From positions 1-12,968 of the forward strand of contig CAJTZD010000085.1 in NCBI GenBank assembly GCA_910584235.1: DNA of 12,968 bases, read 5' to 3'. Under the pieces are notes generated by a model, which was given only the letters and a program-made list of their open reading frames with translations, was not told where the DNA came from and did no database searches. Position 1 is the first letter of the stretch. Each line of letters begins with the position of its first letter. This DNA comes from an uncultured Acetatifactor sp. Its GTDB lineage: Bacteria; Bacillota; Clostridia; Lachnospirales; Lachnospiraceae. The translations under genes were made by a program, and so were the position numbers. Of the stretch, positions 1 through 7,379 are shown in pieces.

Positions 1-1727
1 GCGATGTGGCGAAATGGCTGGAGGGCGTGGCCTATTCCCTGTCCGTGAAGCCGGACGCGGATCTGGAGGAGCGGGCGGACTGCATCATCGATATCATTGA
101 GAAAGCCCAGCAGCCCGACGGCTACCTGAACACCTATTTTACTATCAAGGAGCCGGAGCACCGCTGGCAGAATCTTCACGAGTGCCATGAACTCTACTGC
201 GCGGGGCACATGATGGAGGCGGCCGTGGCTTACTTTGATGTGACCGGCAAGGACAAGCTTCTGCATGTGATGGAGCGCATGGCCGACCATATCATTGGCA
301 AGTTCGGCCCCGGGGAGGAGAAAGAGCACGGCATCCCCGGACACCAGGAGGTGGAGATCGGTCTGATGAAGCTCTACCGCGCCACAGGCAAGGAAAAGTA
401 CAGGGATATGGCCAGATATTTTCTGGACGAGAGGGGCCAAAATCCGGATTACTTCCACCAGGAGAGATTAAAGCGCGGCTGGCAGCACTGGGGACAGTAC
501 AGCACGGAGGCTTTTGACGTAAGCTACAACCAGGCCCATCAGACCATTTATGAGCAGAAAGAGGCCGTGGGCCATGCGGTGCGTGCCCTGTATATGTATA
601 CGGCCATGGCGGACCTGGCGGGCACGGACGGGGATGAGAGACTGTACCGGGCCTGCAGGACACTGTGGGACAATGTGGTCCAAAAGAAGATGTACATCAC
701 CGGAGGTGTGGGCGGAAACCCTGAGGGTGAGGCCTTTTCCAATAACTATGAGTTGCCCAATGACATGGCATATGCGGAGACCTGCGCTTCCATCGCCATG
801 GTATTCTTCGCCCACCGGATGCTGGAGATGGACATGGACGGCGCCTATGCGGATATCATGGAGAAAGAACTTTACAACAGCACCATCAGCGGCATGCAGC
901 TGGACGGGAAGAAGTATTTCTATGTGAATCCCTTAGAGTGCGAGCCGGGAGTATCCGGGAAGCTGTTCGGGTACAGGGATTCGCTGCCGGTGAGGCCCGG
1001 CTGGTACGCCTGCGCCTGTTGCCCGCCTAACCTGGTGAGACTGGTGACTTCTCTGGGGAAATACTGCTGGAGCGAAAATGCATCCGCAATCTACTCCCAT
1101 CTGATGATCGGGCAGAAAGCGCAGCTTGAGAAAGCGGACGTGACTGTGGAGACCGGCTATCCCTGGGAGGGGAGGACGGCCTATGCCATTTCACCGAAGA
1201 CAGAGGAAGAATTTACGTTTGCCATTCACATCCCTTATTATGTGAAGCCGGAGGACGACAGAGTCTGCCTGACAGTTAATGGGGAGAAGCTGGACATGCG
1301 GGAGACGATGGAGAAAGGCTACGCATATATTACCAGGAAGTGGAAAGACGGGGATGTAGTAAAATTGGAGTTCCCTATGGAGGTGCGCAAGGCCTATGCG
1401 AACCAGCATGTGCGGGAGGACGCGGGCTGCGTGGCCCTGCTGCGGGGGCCTGTGGTGTACTGCTTCGAGGGCGCGGACAATGGAGAGCTGATTCAGAGCC
1501 TGCGGATCCCCAAAGAACTGAAAGCGGAGGCCGTCGCCTGCGGGGAGGGCGTATTGAAAGGCAATGTACTGTTAAAGTTTGCAGGCTATCGCATGGTGGG
1601 AAGCGAGGAACTCTACAGCGAGAAGCCTCCTGTGAAAGAGAAAGTGCAGATGACTGCCATTCCTTATTATACCTGGGCTAACCGGGGCGAGAACCAGATG
1701 CGGGTGTGGATGCAGGAAGAAGCGTGA
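1..1727 (+). CDS. GH127 beta-L-arabinofuranosidase, 5'-truncated by window edge
   Basis: Glycoside hydrolase of family GH127, probably cytoplasmic, releasing terminal beta-L-arabinofuranose from plant-type glycans. The reading frame is open at the left edge: the first visible residues (DVAKWLEGVAYSL) fall inside the conserved N-terminal part, so roughly 70 residues are missing compared with the usual length near 650. Numbering from V2 of that stretch, the alpha/alpha-barrel shows KAQQPDGYLNTYF, HELYCAGH, GEAF at 241-244, YAETC at 255-260 and CACCPPN at 336-342. From knowledge of HypBA1, E242 matches the proposed acid/base and E258, C260, C338 and C339 match the Zn-binding Glu and Cys residues, one Cys being the nucleophile; the 16-residue E-to-E spacing also fits. 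All key residues are kept, so it should be active. The C-terminal part (about 360-573) is the beta-sandwich region. Transcription runs into a hairpin array and terminator. Substrate specificity is inferred from the family only. Confidence 0.92.
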   Translation, partial: DVAKWLEGVAYSLSVKPDADLEERADCIIDIIEKAQQPDGYLNTYFTIKEPEHRWQNLHECHELYCAGHMMEAAVAYFDVTGKDKLLHVMERMADHIIGKFGPGEEKEHGIPGHQEVEIGLMKLYRATGKEKYRDMARYFLDERGQNPDYFHQERLKRGWQHWGQYSTEAFDVSYNQAHQTIYEQKEAVGHAVRALYMYTAMADLAGTDGDERLYRACRTLWDNVVQKKMYITGGVGGNPEGEAFSNNYELPNDMAYAETCASIAMVFFAHRMLEMDMDGAYADIMEKELYNSTISGMQLDGKKYFYVNPLECEPGVSGKLFGYRDSLPVRPGWYACACCPPNLVRLVTSLGKYCWSENASAIYSHLMIGQKAQLEKADVTVETGYPWEGRTAYAISPKTEEEFTFAIHIPYYVKPEDDRVCLTVNGEKLDMRETMEKGYAYITRKWKDGDVVKLEFPMEVRKAYANQHVREDAGCVALLRGPVVYCFEGADNGELIQSLRIPKELKAEAVACGEGVLKGNVLLKFAGYRMVGSEELYSEKPPVKEKVQMTAIPYYTWANRGENQMRVWMQEEA

Positions 1728-1730
1728 GAA

Positions 1731-1867
1731 GCGTGAGAAGAAGTTCTAAGCCTGTAAAGGACACAGGCTAAGAACTTCTAGGATTGCAGGCGAATGGAAT
1801 TCGCTTGCAATCCGTTCTCACGCGGAAGAATGCCCAGGCGAATCCTATTCGCCTGGGCATTCTTCCG
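1731..1867 (+). repeat. Array of three long hairpins with a closing stem (structured intergenic element)
   Basis: Three strong inverted repeats follow each other directly after the GH127 stop codon. Hairpin 1 is 1739-1755 with 1763-1779 (17 pairs, one A/A mismatch, 7-base loop). Hairpin 2 is 1781-1795 with 1799-1813 (15 pairs, one G-U, loop GGA). Hairpin 3 is 1823-1843 with 1847-1867 (21 perfect pairs, loop CCT). In addition GCGTGAGAA at 1731-1739 is the exact reverse complement of TTCTCACGC at 1815-1823 and would close hairpins 1 and 2 into a multibranch structure. A second copy of GCGTGAGAA at 1722-1730 overlaps the stop codon. It could be a palindromic mobile repeat, a 3'-end mRNA stabiliser or a structured RNA; no known family is recognised. 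Confidence 0.8.
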
Positions 1868-1889
1868 GGTTTGCACCTATTATTCTTGG

Positions 1890-1910
1890 CAACAGAACTG
1901 CGTTCTGTTG
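1890..1910 (+). repeat. Hairpin 4, perfect 9-bp stem with TGC loop
   Basis: CAACAGAAC at 1890-1898 and GTTCTGTTG at 1902-1910 are perfect reverse complements around a 3-base loop. It continues the chain of hairpins between the convergent glycosidase genes. No T-run follows, so it is not a terminator. Confidence 0.7.
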
Positions 1911-1918
1911 TACTTGAA

Positions 1919-1960
1919 ACCGGAATTGTTTTCTGGTGTATGTGTCGCCGTAGGCGGCAT
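1919..1960 (+). repeat. Two short hairpins (5 and 6) before the terminator
   Basis: A 7-bp stem with one G-U pair joins 1919-1925 and 1931-1937. An 8-bp stem with two G-U pairs joins 1942-1949 and 1953-1960 around the loop GTA. Each is weak alone, but they extend the hairpin chain up to the terminator at 1986. Confidence 0.5.
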
Positions 1961-1985
1961 GGCAGGAAGTGTGGAAGAATGAGCG

Positions 1986-2026
1986 GCCCCTCCGGCGGAG
2001 GCAATTTTCTGCCGGAGGGGCTTTTT
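1986..2026 (+). terminator. Rho-independent terminator of the GH127 transcript
   Basis: The 14-pair stem 1986-1999 with 2008-2021 is GC-rich with one G-U pair and an 8-base loop, and is followed by TTTTT at 2022-2026. There is no T-run on the other side, so it works for plus-strand transcripts and not clearly for the convergent gene ending at 2051. Confidence 0.88.
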
Positions 2027-2050
2027 ATATATATGATGTCTTTTGCGTTT

Positions 2051-4015
2051 TTACTCCAATACCACCATCTGATGGCAATCCACTTTCTCCACCGTAAACG
2101 CTACAATCCCATCCTCCCGGGTGAATGGAATCTCCACTTTCTGGGGAGCGAGGTAAACGCTTTTTATGGGTTCGGGGAGGCGCAGTCTGACATTTACGTC
2201 ATAGACAGGCGTGATATCCTCGATGACCTCCACACCGCTGCCGCGCTTCACGGGGACTGCATAGAGGAGGTGGCAGATGTACCTGTCCGCCTGCTTCATC
2301 AGTGTGGCCACGCCCTGTGCGCCCAGGTTGGTCTCCAGGGTCTTGGTTCCTTTCAATAGTATGTCAAGAGCGTGCTGTACCATTCTTTTGGAGATCAGGG
2401 CGCCGTGGTCCGCGTACTCGGAGAATATCTGCCAGCCTATATAGATGCCGTCCTTTCCCATGGACATTCCGGGACCGGCACATTCTCCCGAATCCGGCGT
2501 GTGCTGGTGGGAGCAGAAATGGGCGGCTGTCCGGTTGAAGTAGGGATTTTCCTGGCTGCCCAGTTTTGTGCCGTCCGCAAGGGCCGTCACCTCTGCCTGG
2601 GAACGCAGCACATAGGCAGTGTCGAAAAGCCCCTCCATGGAAAAGTCCGGTCTGAAGTAACAGGGCGAATAAGCGGACTCTCCCCGGTATTCCACCCCGA
2701 AGTCAAAGGCGAAAGCTTCTTCCTGTGCCCAAAGTCCCGATTTCCCGGAGGCCAGGAGCTTTCCGCCGGCCTGCAGGAAAGCGTCCAGCTTTTCTTTCAG
2801 TTCGGGTGTAATCCGTTCACAGTCGGGGAGGATGATTACCTGATAGCGATTCATGTCCGATTCTCCGTCGATCACATCGAAGAGATATTTTCCCTCTAAA
2901 AGCATCCGAACCGCGCCGGCATCGGCCTGTGGATTCTTCTCTCCGCCGGTTTTGCCTATGAAATGGGAGTAGGCCTGGCAGGAGAAAAGGGCAATGTCCG
3001 CCACCGGGGACACACCGTCCAGCCATTCCTCTTTTGCCTCCAGCTCCTTGTAGGCTTCCCCGATGAGCCGGTAGGTGGCCATGTCCATCTCGCCCTGGGG
3101 ATGGAGCTGGTCTCCCACGGAACTTTTCGCCCCGCATGCGGCCGCCAGGCTGACTTCGTACCGCAGGGCATTGGGGTGCTTGAAGCCGCCGAACTCGCCC
3201 CATGTGCCGTGGAATTTTCCGGTCATGCCCAGATATTCCATGCCCAGCTGCTGCACATATCTGGCGGACAGGGGGAAATGGTCGTACCCCCAGCCGCCGG
3301 TGGGCAGGCTTTCCAGCTCCAGGTGGGAATTCATATAAGCCAGATCCCGCCTGCCCCGCTGAATGTGTCCGCCGTTGTGGAATACGGGCAGGCCGGGCTT
3401 TACCCGGTCTATGGTCTGGCGCACTTTGGCGGTATAGCTTGCGTAGACTCTCTCGCCCAGCTCCAGGGCCGCACCGTCATCCATAGGATCTTTTCCCTCT
3501 GCCAGAAGTTTGGCCGTGCAGTACTGGCAGTGGCACTGGCGCACGCCCACGATATCCAGGAAAATTCCGTCCGCGTCATACTCGCGCACCACCTCCTCAA
3601 TCTGGAGGAGCAGATAGTCCAGGTAGGGCGAGTTGAAGCAAAGCAGATGGTAATGGGGCGCGGCAAAATCCGGAACCTGAAGTTTCCCTCCGGATTTCCC
3701 TACATGAAGCCACTCCGGATGGCGCAGCGCCGCCTTTTCATCGAAGCCTGCGGAGAGATACACCGGGGTGCGCACCCCGATCTCGTGAGCCGCCTCTATC
3801 TGTGCCCCCAGCAAGTCGAAACTTAAGCCCGGGTGGATCTCGTTGGCCCGGGAGGGATGGTAGGCCCAGCCGTGGTGGCATTTGGAGAAGACAGTGACGG
3901 AATTCACATGCCCTGTCTTCAGAGCCTCCTGAAACTGTTCCCTGCGGAAGCGGCTTCCGATACCCGGTATCTTTTCGCTGGTATGGAAGTCCAGATGTAC
4001 CTGACGGAAATTCAT
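2051..4015 (-). CDS. GHL6-type glycoside hydrolase (GH151-like) with beta-galactosidase-trimerisation-like domain
   Basis: A 654-residue cytoplasmic protein with no signal peptide or membrane segment. The N-terminus (RQVHLDFHTS, VNSVTVFSKCHHGW, DLLGAQIEAAHEIGVRTPVYLS, DEKAALRHPEW, within about 3-103) is typical of the Pfam 'hypothetical glycosyl hydrolase 6' TIM-barrel domain. DGIFLDI at 149-155 is a likely active-site strand, and CHCQYC at 161-166 is a small cysteine cluster. The part from about 335 to 450 (DIALFSCQAYSHF ... YQVIILPDCERIT ... AGGKLLASG) looks like the flavodoxin-fold trimerisation domain of GH42-type beta-galactosidases. From family knowledge this architecture occurs in GH151, where alpha-L-fucosidase activity has been reported; the substrate here is inference. 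The start is supported by a ribosome site 9 bases upstream. It lies 126 bases after the cyclase-like gene on the same strand, probably in one operon. Confidence 0.8.
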   Translation of the reverse strand: MNFRQVHLDFHTSEKIPGIGSRFRREQFQEALKTGHVNSVTVFSKCHHGWAYHPSRANEIHPGLSFDLLGAQIEAAHEIGVRTPVYLSAGFDEKAALRHPEWLHVGKSGGKLQVPDFAAPHYHLLCFNSPYLDYLLLQIEEVVREYDADGIFLDIVGVRQCHCQYCTAKLLAEGKDPMDDGAALELGERVYASYTAKVRQTIDRVKPGLPVFHNGGHIQRGRRDLAYMNSHLELESLPTGGWGYDHFPLSARYVQQLGMEYLGMTGKFHGTWGEFGGFKHPNALRYEVSLAAACGAKSSVGDQLHPQGEMDMATYRLIGEAYKELEAKEEWLDGVSPVADIALFSCQAYSHFIGKTGGEKNPQADAGAVRMLLEGKYLFDVIDGESDMNRYQVIILPDCERITPELKEKLDAFLQAGGKLLASGKSGLWAQEEAFAFDFGVEYRGESAYSPCYFRPDFSMEGLFDTAYVLRSQAEVTALADGTKLGSQENPYFNRTAAHFCSHQHTPDSGECAGPGMSMGKDGIYIGWQIFSEYADHGALISKRMVQHALDILLKGTKTLETNLGAQGVATLMKQADRYICHLLYAVPVKRGSGVEVIEDITPVYDVNVRLRLPEPIKSVYLAPQKVEIPFTREDGIVAFTVEKVDCHQMVVLE

Positions 4016-4141
4016 ATAAAAGTTCCTCCTTTTTCTATGGCCCTACGGCGGCTTGCCGTTTGGCTGATTGAATTCAGTGTATGCGAAAAGAGAAAGATGA
4101 ACTCCTCGGGAGCCGGCGGCTAAGCGGCTGCCGAAGAACAG
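4016..4141 (-). other. Spacer between the two minus-strand genes
   Basis: The 126 bases hold the ribosome site of the downstream gene, an imperfect GC-rich hairpin just after the cyclase-like stop codon (about 4118-4138) and a 5-bp dyad ACGGC/GCCGT at 4045-4059. No convincing promoter or T-tailed terminator was found, so readthrough from the upstream gene is expected. Confidence 0.5.
4025..4033 (-). promoter_or_regulatory. Strong ribosome binding site fixing the start at 4015
   Basis: On the minus strand AAAGGAGG ends 9 bases before the ATG at 4015-4013. This near-perfect Shine-Dalgarno sequence decides the start of the GHL6-type gene. Confidence 0.85.
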
Positions 4142-5260
4142 TCACAGCCCCCGGTAAATGCAAAGGGAATCGGACAGTGATAAGGTGTCCATACTTTCCC
4201 TGCCGTCCTGGGTTTTCCGGAAGAGCTGCAGCGTGCCGATGCCGCCGCTGCCTCCCCGGAGGGGTTCTTTTTCCTTGATTCCGTCCGGATCCTCATACTG
4301 CAAATCCAGCATTTCCTTTTTGGTGCAGCTGCCGGAGAGCTTCACCACCACGTTTTTATTCTGGGCCAGCACATGCCAGATGAAACGTTTGCCGGTCTCC
4401 TTGGTCTCCCACTTACAGCGGGTAAACTGGAAGTCCTCCCCCATATAGGTCAGCTGCAGCATCAGGCGGGAACCCAGGGGAAAGAAGAATCTGGGCCGCA
4501 GGCAGTTTAAAGCCACCACGGAGTGGCGCAGTTCCTTGCCCGTGCGTGCGCTTGTAAGCTTCCCGCAGGCGAACTGAAACCACGGCCTGTTAAAGCGCTG
4601 TCCCCAGTGCTTGTCCGCATAGCCATAGCTGGTCTCCGGCGTCACTTCGTAAGTGACGCCGTCTAAGGTGACGCTGCCCTCAAAAAAGCTGCGGATGCCC
4701 TCCCCATGCCAGAAGCTGTCCAGCCTGCGGAAAGCTTCCGCCAATGGGCCGCACTGGCTGCCTGTGTGGCAGGACACGGCTTTCTGTACTTTCACGTCCC
4801 ATTCCATACAGCCGGCCTCCGTCATCCGGGAGCGGTGCCTGGCCTCTTTCGCGGTGACCTCAATTGAGCCGACAATCCTGTCTTCGCTGTAGAGGATTGG
4901 CTCCCCCTGGGGCACCTCTATCTGCATGACCAGGGGGCTGCCCGTGGCCTGCAGAGCGGAAATGGGGTAAAAAGCATGAAGCTGCCTGCCGTTTTCTCCC
5001 TCCCGGCCGGGGAAGACGCCGGCCTTGATCATCACATAGGAGGGACGCATTCCTCTTTTTTTGAAATAGGGATGCTGGCCTAAAACGGGCCGTGACCTGC
5101 CCAAATCGGGATTGATGATAAAAAATTCCACGAAAAAAGTGCGGGTCTCGCCTGTCTCTGACTGCACGCCGGAGAAAGAGTGCCACCAGCGCATGTAGCC
5201 TTTTTTCGACAGGGAGCCTCGCAGCATATGTGAATTTCTTGCCAGATCAGACAGATTCAT
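4142..5260 (-). CDS. Tocopherol-cyclase-like (lipocalin-type beta-barrel) protein
   Basis: A 372-residue protein without signal peptide or transmembrane segment. GYMRWWHSFSG at 21-31, TFFVEFFIINP at 41-51, the PSYVMIKAGVF stretch at 73-83, SYGYADKHWG at 211-220 and FNRPWFQF at 223-230 are hallmarks of the clostridial branch of the tocopherol cyclase (Pfam PF14249) family, a double-lipocalin fold related to AttH/CrtC. A real tocopherol pathway is not expected in a Clostridium-like organism, so the substrate is unknown; a lipophilic or glycolipid ligand is a guess. It is the first gene of the minus-strand operon, followed by a glycosidase. The chosen ATG has only a weak ribosome site (GAGG about 12 bases upstream); the next in-frame ATG, at residue 12, has none. 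Confidence 0.72.
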   Translation of the reverse strand: MNLSDLARNSHMLRGSLSKKGYMRWWHSFSGVQSETGETRTFFVEFFIINPDLGRSRPVLGQHPYFKKRGMRPSYVMIKAGVFPGREGENGRQLHAFYPISALQATGSPLVMQIEVPQGEPILYSEDRIVGSIEVTAKEARHRSRMTEAGCMEWDVKVQKAVSCHTGSQCGPLAEAFRRLDSFWHGEGIRSFFEGSVTLDGVTYEVTPETSYGYADKHWGQRFNRPWFQFACGKLTSARTGKELRHSVVALNCLRPRFFFPLGSRLMLQLTYMGEDFQFTRCKWETKETGKRFIWHVLAQNKNVVVKLSGSCTKKEMLDLQYEDPDGIKEKEPLRGGSGGIGTLQLFRKTQDGRESMDTLSLSDSLCIYRGL

Positions 5261-5352
5261 CCTTTGTTCTTGCCTCGTTTCTTCCGTGGGGATTCTCCGC
5301 TGTGGTTCGTTCTGTAATCATATCAAAACAATATTTAGTAGCAGATATCCCC

Positions 5353-5381
5353 ATTATAATACCAGATATAGGAAATAACAA
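5353..5381 (-). promoter_or_regulatory. Sigma-A promoter for the minus-strand operon
   Basis: Read on the minus strand, -35 TTGTTA (5381-5376), a 17-base spacer and a perfect -10 TATAAT (5358-5353). The start would be near 5346, giving a leader of about 86 bases before the ATG at 5260. Confidence 0.75.
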
Positions 5382-5410
5382 GAGTGTAACGGAAATATTT
5401 AAAATTTATG

Positions 5411-5428
5411 ACTGCATATGGCTGCAGT
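5411..5428. promoter_or_regulatory. Dyad ACTGCA-N6-TGCAGT between divergent promoters
   Basis: A perfect 6+6 dyad lies between the minus-strand promoter (5353-5381) and the plus-strand promoter (5449-5477). Its position and symmetry suit a dimeric regulator site; the regulator is unknown. Confidence 0.35.
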
Positions 5429-5448
5429 GTGATTCCGGCGGCCGCGGC

Positions 5449-5477
5449 TTCAAAAAGTCGTTGAAATTCCGTATATT
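5449..5477 (+). promoter_or_regulatory. Candidate promoter of the two-component operon
   Basis: TTCAAA (5449-5454), a 17-base spacer and TATATT (5472-5477) form a moderate sigma-A promoter about 105 bases before the response regulator start. The -35 matches consensus at 4 of 6 positions, the -10 at 5 of 6. Confidence 0.45.
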
Positions 5478-5582
5478 TTATATTAAGCTGGAAGTAGCGG
5501 CAGGAAAAAGGTACCGAAAGAACAGACAGGATGTATCCGGCGTCAGGTGACAAGGGCATCCGGAAAGAGAGCATGAAAGAAG

Positions 5583-6272
5583 ATGGAAAAGGATGTGAAA
5601 ATTCTGATCATTGAGGATGATGAAATATTAAACGCCGGATTGTGCTACCATATCCAAAACGCCCGCATGCTTCCGGTTTCCGCGTATAGACTGGAAGAAG
5701 CCGGAAAGCGCCTTGAACAGGAAAACTTTGACCTGATTTTACTGGATGTCAATCTGCCGGACGGCAATGGCTTTGCGTTTGCGGAAGAGCTTGCAGGGAG
5801 CTGCCGGATTCCCTTTCTCTTTTTGACCGCCCATAACCTGGAAGAGGAAATCATCAGAGGGCTGCGGCTGGGCGCGGATGATTATATTGTGAAACCTTTT
5901 AGCGTCAGAGTGCTTATGGAAAAGATACAGACTGTGCTGAGAAGATGCTCCGGAACGAAAAGGGCGGAGCCCTGCCGGTACGGAAATCTGACAATCGACT
6001 TGGAGAACCGTTTGGTAAAAAGAAAAACGGAGACCATTTCCCTTACCCCCACGGAATTTGAACTATTGGCGGTTTTCTGCAAAAGCGGCGGCCGGATCCT
6101 GACCAAAGAGATATTATTGGAAAGGATATGGGATGTCAGGGAGAACTATGTAAATGAACATACTCTGGCGCTGAACGTCAGCAGACTGAGAAATAAAATT
6201 GCGGACGAAGAGTACGAATATATAAAGACCATCTATGGATTGGGCTATAAATGGATTGGAGAAAAGGGATGA
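5583..6272 (+). CDS. OmpR/PhoB-family response regulator
   Basis: A 229-residue DNA-binding response regulator. The receiver domain (about 5-120) has the acidic pair D12/D13, phosphoacceptor D55 (ILLDVNLPDGNGF), T82 and K104 (DDYIVKPF). The C-terminal winged helix (about 129-226) shows LTPTEFELL and the VNEHTLALNVSRLRNKI recognition helix, then the IYGLGYKW end. All phosphorylation residues are present. It overlaps the kinase gene by four bases (ATGA), so the two are translationally coupled. The organisation regulator-kinase-ATPase-permease suggests that it controls the downstream ABC genes in response to an envelope-acting agent. The ribosome site is poor (AAAGAAG adjoining the ATG), so initiation may be weak. 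Confidence 0.93.
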   Translation: MEKDVKILIIEDDEILNAGLCYHIQNARMLPVSAYRLEEAGKRLEQENFDLILLDVNLPDGNGFAFAEELAGSCRIPFLFLTAHNLEEEIIRGLRLGADDYIVKPFSVRVLMEKIQTVLRRCSGTKRAEPCRYGNLTIDLENRLVKRKTETISLTPTEFELLAVFCKSGGRILTKEILLERIWDVRENYVNEHTLALNVSRLRNKIADEEYEYIKTIYGLGYKWIGEKG

Positions 6273-7246
6273 AATATGCGCTGATTTGCGGGAATTTTTT
6301 TCTTCTGGCCTGCGGGGGATATGTTACGTTTCACATGATTTCAAATACAACGGTACGGCTGTTTCTGATGCTTCTTTTTCTGGCTTTCTGCCTTATGAAC
6401 TTTGGAAGCTATCTCTATTTCCGAAGCCGGTTTGTGGCCCTGACTTCCCGGATATGCCGCTGTATGGAGAAAATCATGAAAGGCAAATCTGCCAGAGAAA
6501 TCTGGAACAAAGAGACGCTTACCTCTAAAATCGCAATGGAACTGGAGAGGACGGAGCGGGCGGTAACCTTTCAGATCTCCGAAAGCAAAAAGGAGAAAAA
6601 GGAACTGCAGGAAATGATCTCGGAGATCACGCATCAGATAAAGACGCCCCTGACTAACATAAAGATGTATTGTGAAATGGGGCAGACCAATACTTTTTCG
6701 GACGTCATGACCAGGCAGCTTCTGAAAGTGGAATTTCTCCTGGACGCATTGGTAAAAGCCTCCAGGCTGGAGACAGAGATGATAAATCTCCAGCCGTCAA
6801 ACAGTAAAATCATTGACACCCTGGCGATTGCGGTGAACAATGTCCTCCATAAAGCACAGCAAAAGCAGATTGAAATTACTGTGGAGTGCCGGCCCTTTAT
6901 TCAGGTGTATCACGATATGAAATGGACTGCGGAGGCCATTGAGAATATAGTGGACAATGCGGTGAAATACACGCCGGAAAACGGAGAAATCCATATTTCC
7001 GTGCATGTGGGGGAAATGTTTACCGAAATCAAAGTGGAAGATAACGGAAAGGGAATTGAGCCCGCCCATATCAATGATATATTCAAGAGATTTTACAGAG
7101 AAAAAAGCGTGTCCGGGACAGAGGGGCTGGGATTAGGGCTGTACCTGGCAAGAAAGATCATAACGCTGCAGAAAGGATATATTTACGTGCATTCCGCCGT
7201 GGGAAAGGGCAGCCGCTTTTTGGTCTGTCTTCCCAACCGGGTTTAG
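6269..7246 (+). CDS. Small membrane histidine kinase, intramembrane-sensing type
   Basis: A 325-residue sensor kinase. The start at 6269 is chosen because it overlaps the regulator stop as ATGA and has GGAG 7 bases upstream; an ATG at 6251 would add six residues but has a poorer site. Two transmembrane helices (about 4-22 and 29-49) are joined by an outside loop of only about six residues, so there is no extracellular sensor domain. The dimerisation helix has ITHQIKTPLTNI with phosphoacceptor H122; the ATPase domain shows the N-box NIVDN at 226-230, the G1 box EDNGKGI and the G2 box GLGLGLYLAR. This layout is known from BceS-like kinases, which sense through a partner ABC transporter. The neighbouring FtsX-type permease is therefore the likely sensor partner (inference). 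Confidence 0.92.
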   Translation: MKYALICGNFFLLACGGYVTFHMISNTTVRLFLMLLFLAFCLMNFGSYLYFRSRFVALTSRICRCMEKIMKGKSAREIWNKETLTSKIAMELERTERAVTFQISESKKEKKELQEMISEITHQIKTPLTNIKMYCEMGQTNTFSDVMTRQLLKVEFLLDALVKASRLETEMINLQPSNSKIIDTLAIAVNNVLHKAQQKQIEITVECRPFIQVYHDMKWTAEAIENIVDNAVKYTPENGEIHISVHVGEMFTEIKVEDNGKGIEPAHINDIFKRFYREKSVSGTEGLGLGLYLARKIITLQKGYIYVHSAVGKGSRFLVCLPNRV

Positions 7247-7283
7247 GCAGGAAATTGTTTCGGTTTTGATACTTTTCGCTTCG

Positions 7284-7320
7284 GGATTGAGACAGGATTG
7301 ATAGAATCCGGGTCTAAAAT
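7284..7320 (+). promoter_or_regulatory. Candidate response-regulator box and -10 element before the ABC genes
   Basis: GGATTGA occurs at 7284-7290 and again at 7295-7301, an 11-base direct repeat as bound by OmpR-type dimers. The second copy is also half of a dyad, GGATT-N5-AATCC (7295-7309). TAAAAT at 7315-7320 is a good -10, but no -35 stands before it: the repeat occupies that place, as in activator-dependent promoters. Confidence 0.4.
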
Positions 7321-7379
7321 GTGATGATAAGGACCCCCAAGGGGAGACGCGAAATAAAAGCATCAGGCGGAAAGGAACA

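Noticed and set aside
1731..1960. CRISPR array
   Set aside because: The units are palindromes of different sequence and length, without constant repeats and spacers.
1784..2359. Open frames through the hairpin array and into the GHL6-type gene
   Set aside because: They run through palindromes and a terminator and lie antisense to a real gene; the peptides show no family.
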